DNA of 33,607 nt from an uncultured archaeon (GCA_902384455.1 CABMCB010000103.1:1-33607); one strand, 5' to 3'; shown: positions 9,025 to 16,840, counted from the first letter of the stretch. The notes: a model not told the origin generated them from the sequence alone. A program made the numbers and translations.

Positions 9025-9816
9025 TTAATATCTAATTTCTACGAACTTGATTTTTCCGCCTTGATCGACTAAAGTCGTTGCGACTATGTTCAACGCTTGG
9101 TCCACTGCCAACTGGCTTGTTCCGGTGACCTCTATTAAAAGATTCTTTGAATCTTCAGTCACCCGCGTAAGCTCCCCGTTTATTATCGGCGGAAAAGACA
9201 ACACCTGACCGACGGAATCCACTATGACGGGGTAACGGTCAAAACCCTCAAGAGTGAACGCATAATCCCTCCCCTTAGGGTGGCTCCTTAAGATGCGGGC
9301 AGGAGTCATAGACTCCGACATATCAAGAGGAACGAAAGACACACCATCCGGCGCCACCGCCTTGTAAGTGAACGGCGGCTTAACGCACGCCAAATCATGA
9401 ATGCCAATAGCCACCTTAACCCTGTTGCGACCGTGCGTAGTATGAAGCTTCTCCTGAACGTTCATTATGCTCTTCAGGTGTTCGCCGCTTATTTTAACGC
9501 CTTCAACGATTCCTGCGGCTATGAAAGGGCGGATTCCATCAACAGAAGAATCCACGAGCACTGAAACCCCGGAAGGCTGGACTTTATAGTTGACTGCCCC
9601 GGATTCATACCCCACAAACCCCTTAAACGCCCTCACAAAACCCTCTACTGAAAGCATGTCCGGACGATTAGGAAAAACCTCCACCTCCATTGTTTCAGCG
9701 TCAATACGCTCCAATCCCACACCCAACATTGGTATGCGGTCGCCAAGCTCAGCAAGCGTATACTTGCCGCCAAGAAGCGACATAACCTCCCGAGTGTTAA
9801 ACGACACTGTTGGCAT
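9025..9816 (-). CDS. pheT: phenylalanyl-tRNA synthetase beta subunit, N-terminal half only
   Basis: The 263 residues match the start of archaeal PheT: MPTVSFNTREVM, the B1-domain motif EVFPNRPDMLSVEG, and the B3/B4 domain. The B3/B4 (editing) domain includes FPPIINGELTRVTEDSKN and IEVTGTSQLAVDQALNIV. Archaeal PheT is about 550 residues long and continues with B5 and a catalytic-fold domain. Here the frame ends at KFVEIRY followed by TAA, exactly where the B3/B4 domain ends. The following codons show no PheT similarity. The fragment cannot form a normal alpha2-beta2 enzyme alone. It may be a remnant, a split gene whose other half lies elsewhere, or a free-standing editing-like domain. The intact N-terminus and open frame argue against long decay. 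Confidence 0.85.
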   Translation of the reverse strand: MPTVSFNTREVMSLLGGKYTLAELGDRIPMLGVGLERIDAETMEVEVFPNRPDMLSVEGFVRAFKGFVGYESGAVNYKVQPSGVSVLVDSSVDGIRPFIAAGIVEGVKISGEHLKSIMNVQEKLHTTHGRNRVKVAIGIHDLACVKPPFTYKAVAPDGVSFVPLDMSESMTPARILRSHPKGRDYAFTLEGFDRYPVIVDSVGQVLSFPPIINGELTRVTEDSKNLLIEVTGTSQLAVDQALNIVATTLVDQGGKIKFVEIRY

Positions 9817-9883
9817 GATTTATTTCCGAGTACTCACTAGGTATTAGGAGATGGAGAGAGGACCTAAATAATCGAGGTTTCTT

Positions 9884-11356
9884 ATGCCGAAAATCACGCT
9901 AGAAGACGCTTTCATCGTAATACGGGACTTAGGAGCAATCTTCCACCTATTAGCCCTAGTCATGCCGGTACCCGCGCTTGCCACAATATACTTCGAACGA
10001 AACCTCCCCATAAACACAATAATCTGGGACACGTTCACAATGCTCGTCCCCGCAATAATCTTCTACCTCCTTTACCTTTTCTGCTCCGAACTAAAAATCC
10101 AACATAGCGCCCAAACAAGCCACGCAATGGTCGCAGTAGCAACAGCATGGCTCATAGTAGCCCTCGTCTGCGCAACACCATTCATACTACGAGGCCAACT
10201 CAATCCCATAGACGCCTTCTTTGAAAGCATGAGCGGATGGGCAACAAACGGATTCACCATAATACCCGACATAGAAGGCTTCCCCAAAGACCTACTACTA
10301 TTCAGAAGCTGGATGCAATTCGTCGGAGGAGTGGGATTCATAGGACTAGCCCTAATCACAATAGAAGGAAACCTACCAGCACTAGAATACTACCTATCCG
10401 GCGTAGGAGGCCAGAAGATAACCCCCAGCGTACACGGCACAGTAAGAGTCATGTGGCGGATATTCCTCCTTTACGCGTTGGCCGGAATCGTCATGTTGTA
10501 TATCGCAGGAATGCCGATTTTCGACGCAGTCTGCATAAGCTTCTCAGCCATCTCCACGGGAGGATTCACCCCCCACGCAGCCAACATAGCATACTACGGA
10601 AGCCATGCGATAGAGGCGGTGTTAATCCTTATGATGACGATGGGCGCCATAAGCTTTTTCGTGCACTACCAGCTTTTCCAAGGCAGATGGAAAGAGCTCT
10701 TCAGAAACCTAGAGTTCAAGTACTACATCATACTCGTATCTTGCGGATGGCTACTGATAACCCTCTTCCTAATCGAGTGGGACACCGCCACACCACAAAC
10801 AATAACAACAACAGCATGGGAGGCGCTGTTCCACGTGGTATCTGCATCCACGACAACAGGATTCAGGATATCAGACATATCCAGATGGTCTGAACCAGCA
10901 AAATCCGTTTTAATGTTCCTCATGTACGTCGGAGGCGCATACGGCTCAAGCGCGGGAGGAATAAGACTCCTAAGATTCGCAGTAGTAACAGCCGCGCTAC
11001 TATACACGCTTCGACGGCTGATGTACCCGAAATCCGCAGTCATAGCGCTCAAAGCGGGAGGGCGCGTCTTCACAGAAGACGAAGCATTCTTCGCACTCAC
11101 ATTATGCTGCGCCTACGTCATCATAGCTTTCCTGGGCGCAGTCGGACTAAGCCTGGCAGGATTCGCAAGCGGAGACTCGCTTTCCATAAGCCTCGCATCC
11201 CTTGGAGAAGTAGGACTCCAGCAAGTTCCCACGTCAGACTGGCTTGCTATGAGCGACTGGGCGAAAATGCTGATAACCCTCCTCATGTGGGTGGGCAGGA
11301 TAGAAATATTCCCGCTACTTGCCATAGCTAGGATAGTCATAAGACGCAGGATATAA
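9884..11356 (+). CDS. trkH: TrkH-type potassium uptake channel subunit
   Basis: TrkH forms the membrane pore for K+ uptake, usually gated by a TrkA NAD-binding ring. The 490 residues contain the four pore loops: SGWATNGFTI, SFSAISTGGFTPH, SASTTTGFRISD, and a less typical fourth loop, SLGEVGLQQVP. The GRIEIFPLLAI segment near the end is conserved in the family. About ten membrane segments are visible. No trkA is in the window. The gene has strong A/C wobble bias: of 38 codons at 10199-10312, 33 end in A or C. It diverges from the pheT fragment over a 67-base spacer. Confidence 0.93.
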   Translation: MPKITLEDAFIVIRDLGAIFHLLALVMPVPALATIYFERNLPINTIIWDTFTMLVPAIIFYLLYLFCSELKIQHSAQTSHAMVAVATAWLIVALVCATPFILRGQLNPIDAFFESMSGWATNGFTIIPDIEGFPKDLLLFRSWMQFVGGVGFIGLALITIEGNLPALEYYLSGVGGQKITPSVHGTVRVMWRIFLLYALAGIVMLYIAGMPIFDAVCISFSAISTGGFTPHAANIAYYGSHAIEAVLILMMTMGAISFFVHYQLFQGRWKELFRNLEFKYYIILVSCGWLLITLFLIEWDTATPQTITTTAWEALFHVVSASTTTGFRISDISRWSEPAKSVLMFLMYVGGAYGSSAGGIRLLRFAVVTAALLYTLRRLMYPKSAVIALKAGGRVFTEDEAFFALTLCCAYVIIAFLGAVGLSLAGFASGDSLSISLASLGEVGLQQVPTSDWLAMSDWAKMLITLLMWVGRIEIFPLLAIARIVIRRRI

Positions 11357-11364
11357 TACGCCGC

Positions 11365-12594
11365 CTAAATCGCCGACTCCACAGACCCAAACCCGAAGTC
11401 AGACAGACGCCTCTGACGAAGCACGACACTTTTCTCCAGATAACTTTTCAATGGAATAGTAAGACGCTTCTGAATCTCAGACAAAGCCTCCTTCAACGTC
11501 TGGAACTTAACCGGCTCGTTCTTCATGGCCTGACGCACGTTCTCACGCACCTGCCAGACACCCAAAGGAACAACATACCCATCATAAACCTCCCTAAACA
11601 CCACCACACGAGCCTGACGACGAATACCGCGAAGATGCTCAGCCACAGCAATACGCCCCGCATAATAACCGCCGCCCTCCTCAAAAGCATACGCCTTGCG
11701 CCCCCTATGGCCTTCATATTCGTGCGCAATCACCGGCTCAAACTGACCCTTAGTCCACGGAGTATTAGGAGACCACGCCTCAAACTGCTCAAACTCCCAC
11801 GCGCCCGGCAACAAAAGCACTTCAAACCGGTTATCCAAATAAACGTTGCTGTGAACACTAATCTCATTGATTGACGGATAATCCTTGATTTCAGACACAA
11901 TCTGCTTAGCCACCGTATCGTCAACCGCAGTTATGCTCCAACGCGTAGGCACCAACCTCTGCTTATCACGAACCCCAAACGCACCCGACGCCAAAACATT
12001 AGCAAGATAGTAAACGTCAAAATGATCGTCATAAAGAGTATGAAGCGCCTCATTCGCCGGCACCTCACCCCCAGACAAAGACTCCACCTTCCGAGGAATC
12101 TTAGGATTCTCAGTCACCCTAAGACGCTGAAGCTCACCCGAAGGACCCATCGGCTGATGAATAGGATTAAAATTCAGGCTAAGAGAAGGAGCACGCCTAA
12201 AATGAGTCTCAACGTCAGTAGGCCGCACAGACATCGCAATGTCGCGCATCTCATCCACAAACTTATTGCGCTCCTTAATCCCATGCTTCTGCTTACCCCG
12301 CACCAACTGGCTGCGAAGAGCAACAACATCAGACACACCAAGCCCATACCAACGCCCAGGATTATCAACCACATCCACACGCTCAGCATCAAGACTAGTC
12401 ATAGGCCCCACAAAAACATCCGGATAACCACTATGACCGACAAACGCGCTAGTGGACGGACCGAACATAACGTCAGAAAGCCGGCTCTTCACGGACTGAC
12501 GAATATCAGCCGAAGACAAAAGAGAGCAATAAGGCGCCCCGCACAGTAATCGCCCGCCCTTACAAACCAAACACATACTTCGGTTAGGGTGCAT
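11365..12594 (-). CDS. nreA: Nre family DNA repair protein with a PCNA-binding tail
   Basis: Nre proteins are archaeal factors tied to DNA damage tolerance and to PCNA. The N-terminus has a zinc-knuckle pattern with Cys8, Cys11, Cys18 and Cys23 (CLVCKG...LCG..YC). The middle contains family blocks such as LSLNFNPIHQPMGPSGEL and LSGGEVPANEALHTLYDDH. The C-terminus QRRLSDFGF is close to the QxxLxxFF PCNA-interacting motif. Length (409 residues) is normal. A TATA-like palindrome sits only about 13 bases before the first ATG but about 31 bases before Met7. The real start may therefore be Met7 at 12576 on a leaderless transcript. Confidence 0.9.
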   Translation of the reverse strand: MHPNRSMCLVCKGGRLLCGAPYCSLLSSADIRQSVKSRLSDVMFGPSTSAFVGHSGYPDVFVGPMTSLDAERVDVVDNPGRWYGLGVSDVVALRSQLVRGKQKHGIKERNKFVDEMRDIAMSVRPTDVETHFRRAPSLSLNFNPIHQPMGPSGELQRLRVTENPKIPRKVESLSGGEVPANEALHTLYDDHFDVYYLANVLASGAFGVRDKQRLVPTRWSITAVDDTVAKQIVSEIKDYPSINEISVHSNVYLDNRFEVLLLPGAWEFEQFEAWSPNTPWTKGQFEPVIAHEYEGHRGRKAYAFEEGGGYYAGRIAVAEHLRGIRRQARVVVFREVYDGYVVPLGVWQVRENVRQAMKNEPVKFQTLKEALSEIQKRLTIPLKSYLEKSVVLRQRRLSDFGFGSVESAI

Positions 12595-12598
12595 CTAA

Positions 12599-12614
12599 GT
12601 ATTAATTTTAATAC
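12599..12614 (-). promoter_or_regulatory. palindromic TATA-like box upstream of nreA
   Basis: GTATTAA and TTAATAC form a 7-bp inverted repeat around TT. Read on the minus strand it is TATTAAAATTAA, a good archaeal TATA box. Its spacing fits transcription starting at the second Met of nreA (12576). Confidence 0.5.
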
Positions 12615-12684
12615 GGCCGCTTTAAGATGCGACGAGCAACAGAAAAGTAAGTACCTACCAAAAACATCCAAATCCGTAAGAGGT

Positions 12685-12708
12685 CTTTTGGTTATTAAAA
12701 AACAAAAG
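12685..12708 (+). promoter_or_regulatory. TATA-like box inside an inverted repeat, upstream of the TctA-like gene
   Basis: CTTTTG (12685-12690) and CAAAAG (12703-12708) flank GTTATTAAAAAA. The A/T box centre lies about 25 bases before the ATG at 12723, as expected for a leaderless archaeal transcript. Overlap of the repeat with the box would suit a repressor site; this is inference. Confidence 0.4.
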
Positions 12709-12722
12709 GGAAAACAACACGG

Positions 12723-13928
12723 ATGATTGAGTGGCTCATGTTCCTGAGTATAGGCTGCGTCCTTGGCACAATATCCGGTATAACGCCAGGACTACACATA
12801 AACACAATAGCCGCAATAGGCCTTGGAGTGTACAGCGCGCTCTCGTTGAACGGCGTAGAGTACGCCGTGATTATGACGTCTATGGCGGTAACTCACGCTT
12901 TCCTTGACTTCCTCCCCTCCATCTACTTGGGCGTGCCCAATGAAGAAACCGCCTACTCAGCGCTTCCGGCCCACCGTCTTGTTTTAGAAGGCAGAGGATT
13001 GAAGGCCGTGCTTTTGACTACATACGGGGGAATTATCGGAATCATAACGTCTCTTATGCTCATACCCATCGCGCTCGTGATTCTTCCGTGGGTGCACCAA
13101 GAACTCAGGGAGGTAATGTATGCAGTCGTTGCCGTAAGCGTAGCTTACCTTGTGTTACGTGAAAAAGGAAAAAGAAAAATTGCGGCATTGACTGTATTAA
13201 CCCTGTCTGGAACGCTTGGCTTACTCATGTTTAAACAGACGGCCCTCTCAAGCGCCCAAATGTTCTTCCCCGTATTTTCAGGCTTATTTGGGATGGCAAA
13301 CCTAATTACGGCGCTCCCCGCCAAGACTGCACGAATACCTCAGGAGCCATACGCCCGCACCACACTAGATGGAAGTTCAATAAAAGCAGGAGTCTTAGGT
13401 TCACTAGGCGGAGCGATTGTCGGCGTGCTACCATCAATGAGCCCGGGACAAGTAGCCATCATTTTATACAGCAGATTTAAGGCCAGCACAGAGGAGTTCC
13501 TTGTTTCAATAGCGGCAATAAACACAAGCGACGCAATTTTTAGTTTCGTCTCGCTTTATGCTCTTGGCAATCCAAGAAGCGGCGTCGCAGTAGCCGTCGG
13601 AAAAGTCATCAATATGACATGGCCCGACTTACTTTTGATTGTGGGAACGGCAGCCATCACAGTGCTGCCGGCGGCGGTTATCCAAATTAAACTTGGAAGA
13701 CAACTAAACAAAGTCTACGACAAAGTGCCCGAAAAAAACCTAAATTACGCGGCAATACTGCTTGTGTTAGCCCTTGTGACGTACTTTACAGGAGCATACG
13801 GCGTCTTTACCCTTGCCGTCGCCACGGCCATAGGGATACTGCCGATACAGTTAGGCATAAGCAGAACCCACCTGATGGGCATATTGGTTGTGCCCACCTT
13901 TATCCGATTTATGGGAATTACCGGATAA
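12723..13928 (+). CDS. TctA/DUF112-family membrane transporter
   Basis: The 401 residues form about ten to twelve hydrophobic segments. The motif GTISGITPGLHINTIAAIGLG near the N-terminus and GVLPSMSPGQVAIIL near residue 237 are the paired glycine/proline repeats of the TctA (DUF112) large permease. In bacteria TctA works with TctB and the binding protein TctC to import tricarboxylates. Neither partner is here, and archaeal members usually stand alone, so the substrate is unknown. The last 11 bases overlap the end of convergent tiaS. Confidence 0.85.
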   Translation: MIEWLMFLSIGCVLGTISGITPGLHINTIAAIGLGVYSALSLNGVEYAVIMTSMAVTHAFLDFLPSIYLGVPNEETAYSALPAHRLVLEGRGLKAVLLTTYGGIIGIITSLMLIPIALVILPWVHQELREVMYAVVAVSVAYLVLREKGKRKIAALTVLTLSGTLGLLMFKQTALSSAQMFFPVFSGLFGMANLITALPAKTARIPQEPYARTTLDGSSIKAGVLGSLGGAIVGVLPSMSPGQVAIILYSRFKASTEEFLVSIAAINTSDAIFSFVSLYALGNPRSGVAVAVGKVINMTWPDLLLIVGTAAITVLPAAVIQIKLGRQLNKVYDKVPEKNLNYAAILLVLALVTYFTGAYGVFTLAVATAIGILPIQLGISRTHLMGILVVPTFIRFMGITG

Positions 13929-15129
13929 GCGGCTTAGAAAGATGCCTGCGCGCCCCAACATCCGCCTCATACCACCCCGGAAGCACGTCACGACGTACAG
14001 ACACCTGCTTATCACCCGCCTTCTTACCACATTTCTTACACTTGAACCCCTTCCCAGACCCCGCACTAGTCATAGACTTCCCACAGCAAACAGGAGCACG
14101 CCGCACCATCTTCTCTTCCAATGATAAAACACCGATTTTCTCCAAATTAATCGTTTTGACGTACTTTCCAACACCCCCACAAATAACCACGCGGTCACCC
14201 GAACCAAGACCCTTAAGTACATCCCTCAACCTTCCGCTCTGCCTATACGCGGCCACATCTAAAGACCCTGAACCATCAGACACACCCAAAACAACATGCC
14301 CCCCAGACAACACACGCGCAGAAGACGAAACAACAACCTCCGCACACACATTATCATAAGGCAACACCTCAGACAGCTTCTTCATCCTTAAGTGAGCGTC
14401 AGTGCCCTGATTGGTGAAAAACACCTGCTTAAACTCAACAGGCTCAAACGCAGACACCATATTGTCCGCCTCTTCAACAGCTTCGCGCGATAAACCGCGT
14501 ACGCCATAAAGAACCGGGTCAGGCCCATGAGGCGCAATAAGAACACGGCCAGACTCCGGATCAACGTTGCCGAAAGTATCCAACGCTAACGAATCCATGC
14601 GAATAACGCTTTCCTCGTCTATCCTCCTTTTTTTACCGCAGTTTTCAGGCGAACGATACGCCAAAAGCTCCCAAGTATGAGGCTCATCCTTTGTGAAACC
14701 CAACGCAGCAACAGCCCCCACAATACCGCGGCCGCCGTTCAAACCTATGACTTCTATTCCGGCCTTATTTGCAACTTCTTGCGCGTCGTCTATTGTGACG
14801 TGCTCGCTTACTGTGCGGCGGTAGAATTCCGTTAGGATGCGTTGACTGCTTTTTGATGTTTCTGCGAGGAATGCAACTCCGGGCTGCGTGTTTGGTGAGT
14901 GGACGTGAGCAAGCCGGCGGACTTCTGCCAGTACTGCTGCTTTCGGGTCGCCATCTAAGGTAAGAGCTAACGCCGCGTTCCCGCGTGTCTTATAGGGGAT
15001 GTTGGGGTTAAGGCGGACTAAAGCAGGGTCTTGGCTACCCCCCAGTTTCTTCTGCAAAAGCGCGGCCAAGTATGTGGTGCACATGCCGTCTTTGCTGTCT
15101 GTGTCGTCTATTCCAACTCGCATACGCAT
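13918..15129 (-). CDS. tiaS: tRNA(Ile2) 2-agmatinylcytidine synthetase
   Basis: TiaS attaches agmatine to C34 of the CAU-anticodon isoleucine tRNA so that it reads AUA. It is archaeal-specific. The N-terminus VGIDDTDSKDGMCTTY carries the DDT motif (residues 8-10) that acts in ATP-dependent C34 phosphorylation. The middle (LNGGRGIVGAVAALGF) and an OB-fold-like segment (AEVVVSSSARVLSGGHVVLG) follow. The C-terminus has a zinc ribbon (VCCGKSM...FKCKKCGKK). Length (403 residues) is close to the family norm. Met3 (15123) is an equally possible start. The first half of the gene has wobble composition opposite to the second half, which marks a local change in strand bias near 14.75 kb. Confidence 0.95.
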   Translation of the reverse strand: MRMRVGIDDTDSKDGMCTTYLAALLQKKLGGSQDPALVRLNPNIPYKTRGNAALALTLDGDPKAAVLAEVRRLAHVHSPNTQPGVAFLAETSKSSQRILTEFYRRTVSEHVTIDDAQEVANKAGIEVIGLNGGRGIVGAVAALGFTKDEPHTWELLAYRSPENCGKKRRIDEESVIRMDSLALDTFGNVDPESGRVLIAPHGPDPVLYGVRGLSREAVEEADNMVSAFEPVEFKQVFFTNQGTDAHLRMKKLSEVLPYDNVCAEVVVSSSARVLSGGHVVLGVSDGSGSLDVAAYRQSGRLRDVLKGLGSGDRVVICGGVGKYVKTINLEKIGVLSLEEKMVRRAPVCCGKSMTSAGSGKGFKCKKCGKKAGDKQVSVRRDVLPGWYEADVGARRHLSKPLIR

Positions 15130-15171
15130 AGTTTATGTGCCGTGTGCAGTTAAAATACGACGGTTAGGCAG

Positions 15172-15360
15172 TAAGTCAAGATTGTAAGTCATGGGTTTGA
15201 CGTATTTTGTTTAAGTGACTTATTTTTGTGACTTGTTTTTTAGAAGATTTTATTAAATTTTGACTTTTGAGGTGTTTGTGAGAGTTGTGTGAGAGATATG
15301 TTTTTAAGCAGGTTTGTAGATAAGTTATTGTACGTCACGGTGACGTACTTTCTTGACGTA
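15172..15360. repeat. cluster of TGAC(G/T)TA heptamers, candidate origin or operator region
   Basis: This lies in the longest gene-free stretch of the window (15130-15367), which is AT-rich. Heptamers matching TGACTTA or TGACGTA, on either strand, start at 15172, 15185, 15198, 15216, 15331, 15341 and 15354. Looser copies are at 15229 (TGACTTG) and 15261 (TGACTTT). Four of the start-to-start distances are exactly 13 bp. TAAGTGACTTA (15212-15222) and the 19-bp palindrome at 15330-15348 are inverted pairs. A T-rich run (15222-15268) could unwind easily. The cluster precedes an AAA+ ATPase with a winged-helix tail. An origin or an autoregulatory operator would both fit. Confidence 0.55.
15330..15348. 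promoter_or_regulatory. perfect palindrome before the AAA+/winged-helix gene
   Basis: GTACGTCAC and GTGACGTAC are exact 9-bp inverted arms around one G. The element ends 19 bases before the ATG at 15368, so a protein bound here would cover the usual position of the archaeal promoter or transcription start. Confidence 0.6.
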
Positions 15361-15367
15361 TAATAAC

Positions 15368-16525
15368 ATGGAAAGAGGCGCATACTATCGAAAATTCGGA
15401 TGGAAACTCAGCCCATTCATTAAGTCGTCTGCGATGGACATACCCATCGTAGAAAGACACGGAGAATACGCGGAAATCCAAGAATGCATAAACGGCTGGG
15501 ACAGGATAATCGTGGTAACAGCACCCATAGGATACGGAAAAACAACGTTCATGAACCAGCTGATAAGAAAAAAGCCGCCCGAAATAGACTACCTCGTTTC
15601 ATTCGACGCATACGAAGAACCCGAAGAAGTAATGCAGAGGATAACAAACGCACTCCCATTTTGGAAAAGATGGAACCTCTCAAAAACAGACCACACAAGC
15701 TTCGGCGGCGAACTAAGCAAAAGATTAGGAAACAAAAAAATGCTCCTAACATTTGACGAAGCACAAGACTACAAACCAGAATTATACAAATGGCTAAGGA
15801 TAGTAAACGACCGCGCAGCCAACGTATTCATGGCCTTCTTCGGATTACCAGGCCTTGAAGACATAATTTCGGCCGAATCCTCTTTCAGAGACCGAAAAAG
15901 TAAGTCAATAACACTAAAGCCACTTTCTGTTGGGGAATTGGGGGGAGTGGTTGAATTACGCATCCGCTGGGCCCAAGGGACGGGAACCAAACCCTTTACC
16001 GATGAAGGCCTGCGGAGGCTCTGCGAGTCTGCTCACCACGTGCCTCGCCTCCTTTTGGATAACGGACAGAAGGTGATTGAATACTGCGCCAGAAACGACA
16101 TTTTCACCATTGATGCCTCAACCGTGGAAAAAGGCCTTGGAGACTCGCCTGCAGAACAAAGGATGAAAGAGTCTACCGCTGCCGTTTTTACTGACAAAGA
16201 GGACGTTAAACAGGCAGCAGCCGAACAAAAAATGTACATTAATTTCATGGAGGAGCTTTCACCCACGCAACAGGACATAATGCGCCTCCTCTTAGAGAAG
16301 GAAAGCCTAAGCATCCCGGAGATAAGCGAGGCCCTGAACAAAGACATACGCAGCCTTGGATCGCTGATTAGGAAATTAAGAGGCCTAAATGAGGCAGAAG
16401 TTAAGCGTAAGCCGAATGTGCCTTATCCGCTTATCGTTAGGGTTGGAAAGAGTGTGCGGCTTAACAGGCGGGTGGATGTGTATGCGTTGTCTGACAACGC
16501 CAGGAGGTTGCTTGCGCGCAGTTAG
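15368..16525 (+). CDS. AAA+ ATPase with C-terminal winged helix, candidate replication initiator
   Basis: The ATG at 15368 gives 385 residues; an in-frame TTG at 15353 is less likely. The N-terminus YYRKFGWKLSPF resembles the FGL-x-x-x-PF start of ExeA/TniB-type AAA+ proteins. Walker A is APIGYGKTT (residues 52-60). Walker B is LLTFDEAQD (126-134), with the DEAQ form rather than the DEID of canonical Orc1/Cdc6. FFGLPGLED is a sensor-1-like strand, and HHVPRLLLDNGQKVIEY resembles the lid. From about residue 295, SPTQQDIMRLLLEKESLSIPEISEALN begins a winged helix. It follows the heptamer cluster and a strand-composition change. It could be a divergent Orc1/Cdc6-like initiator, an ExeA-like DNA-binding ATPase, or a regulator. 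Confidence 0.8.
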   Translation: MERGAYYRKFGWKLSPFIKSSAMDIPIVERHGEYAEIQECINGWDRIIVVTAPIGYGKTTFMNQLIRKKPPEIDYLVSFDAYEEPEEVMQRITNALPFWKRWNLSKTDHTSFGGELSKRLGNKKMLLTFDEAQDYKPELYKWLRIVNDRAANVFMAFFGLPGLEDIISAESSFRDRKSKSITLKPLSVGELGGVVELRIRWAQGTGTKPFTDEGLRRLCESAHHVPRLLLDNGQKVIEYCARNDIFTIDASTVEKGLGDSPAEQRMKESTAAVFTDKEDVKQAAAEQKMYINFMEELSPTQQDIMRLLLEKESLSIPEISEALNKDIRSLGSLIRKLRGLNEAEVKRKPNVPYPLIVRVGKSVRLNRRVDVYALSDNARRLLARS

Positions 16526-16532
16526 TTTCATT

Positions 16533-16579
16533 TGGCGGGGCTGCGTCAATCCGCTTTGGCGCGCACACCAGCCCCGCCA
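16533..16579. repeat. 11-bp perfect inverted repeat between two replication-like genes
   Basis: TGGCGGGGCTG (16533-16543) and CAGCCCCGCCA (16569-16579) are exact complements around a 25-base loop, which itself contains a small CGC/GCG stem. The stem is very GC-rich and begins 8 bases after the ATPase stop codon. No T-run follows, so it is not a textbook terminator. A transcript-stabilising hairpin or a protein site are alternatives. Confidence 0.7.
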
Positions 16580-16599
16580 GTTAATCATAAAAGGGTAAG

Positions 16600-16797
16600 A
16601 TGTACACTACGGTAGTAAGGGAGGAAGTGCTTTCGATACTGAGGAGCAGAGAAGTGGCCCCGGTTGATTCAGTCATACAAGAAGCGGAAAAAAGAAACAT
16701 CAACCCCCAAGAAGCTAGGAAAGCCATTCGATTACTGATGAATGGCGGCCTTGTTTATGAGCCGTCTCCAGGTATTTTGGAGTTTGTTGACTGGTAG
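16600..16797 (+). CDS. stand-alone winged-helix protein resembling the MCM C-terminal domain
   Basis: The 65-residue protein is essentially one winged helix. Its pattern is helices VREEVLSILRS, VDSVIQEAEKRNINPQEARKAIRLLMNGG, then the wing LVYEPSPGILEFVDW. The ending G-x-hydrophobic-YEP-x-PG is very like the extreme C-terminus of archaeal MCM helicase. No MCM ATPase domain is attached. TAAAAGGGTAAG precedes the ATG. It follows the AAA+/winged-helix gene after 74 bases that hold the strong inverted repeat, so it may share its transcript. A role in binding DNA or MCM is inferred; it could also be a simple transcription regulator. Confidence 0.7.
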   Translation: MYTTVVREEVLSILRSREVAPVDSVIQEAEKRNINPQEARKAIRLLMNGGLVYEPSPGILEFVDW

Positions 16798-16840
16798 TTT
16801 ACGGGGTGTTTTACGCCCGCACAAATGTATTTATCTATGC

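Noticed and set aside
8998..9027. Simple frameshift as the cause of the short pheT
   Set aside because: The sequence after the stop, in all three minus-strand frames, shows nothing like the B5 domain; it is the complement of the nuclease-like gene.
12022..12549. Plus-strand open frame of about 175 codons inside nreA
   Set aside because: Composition is the artefactual Arg/His/Pro/Thr-rich type expected opposite a real gene with strong wobble bias.
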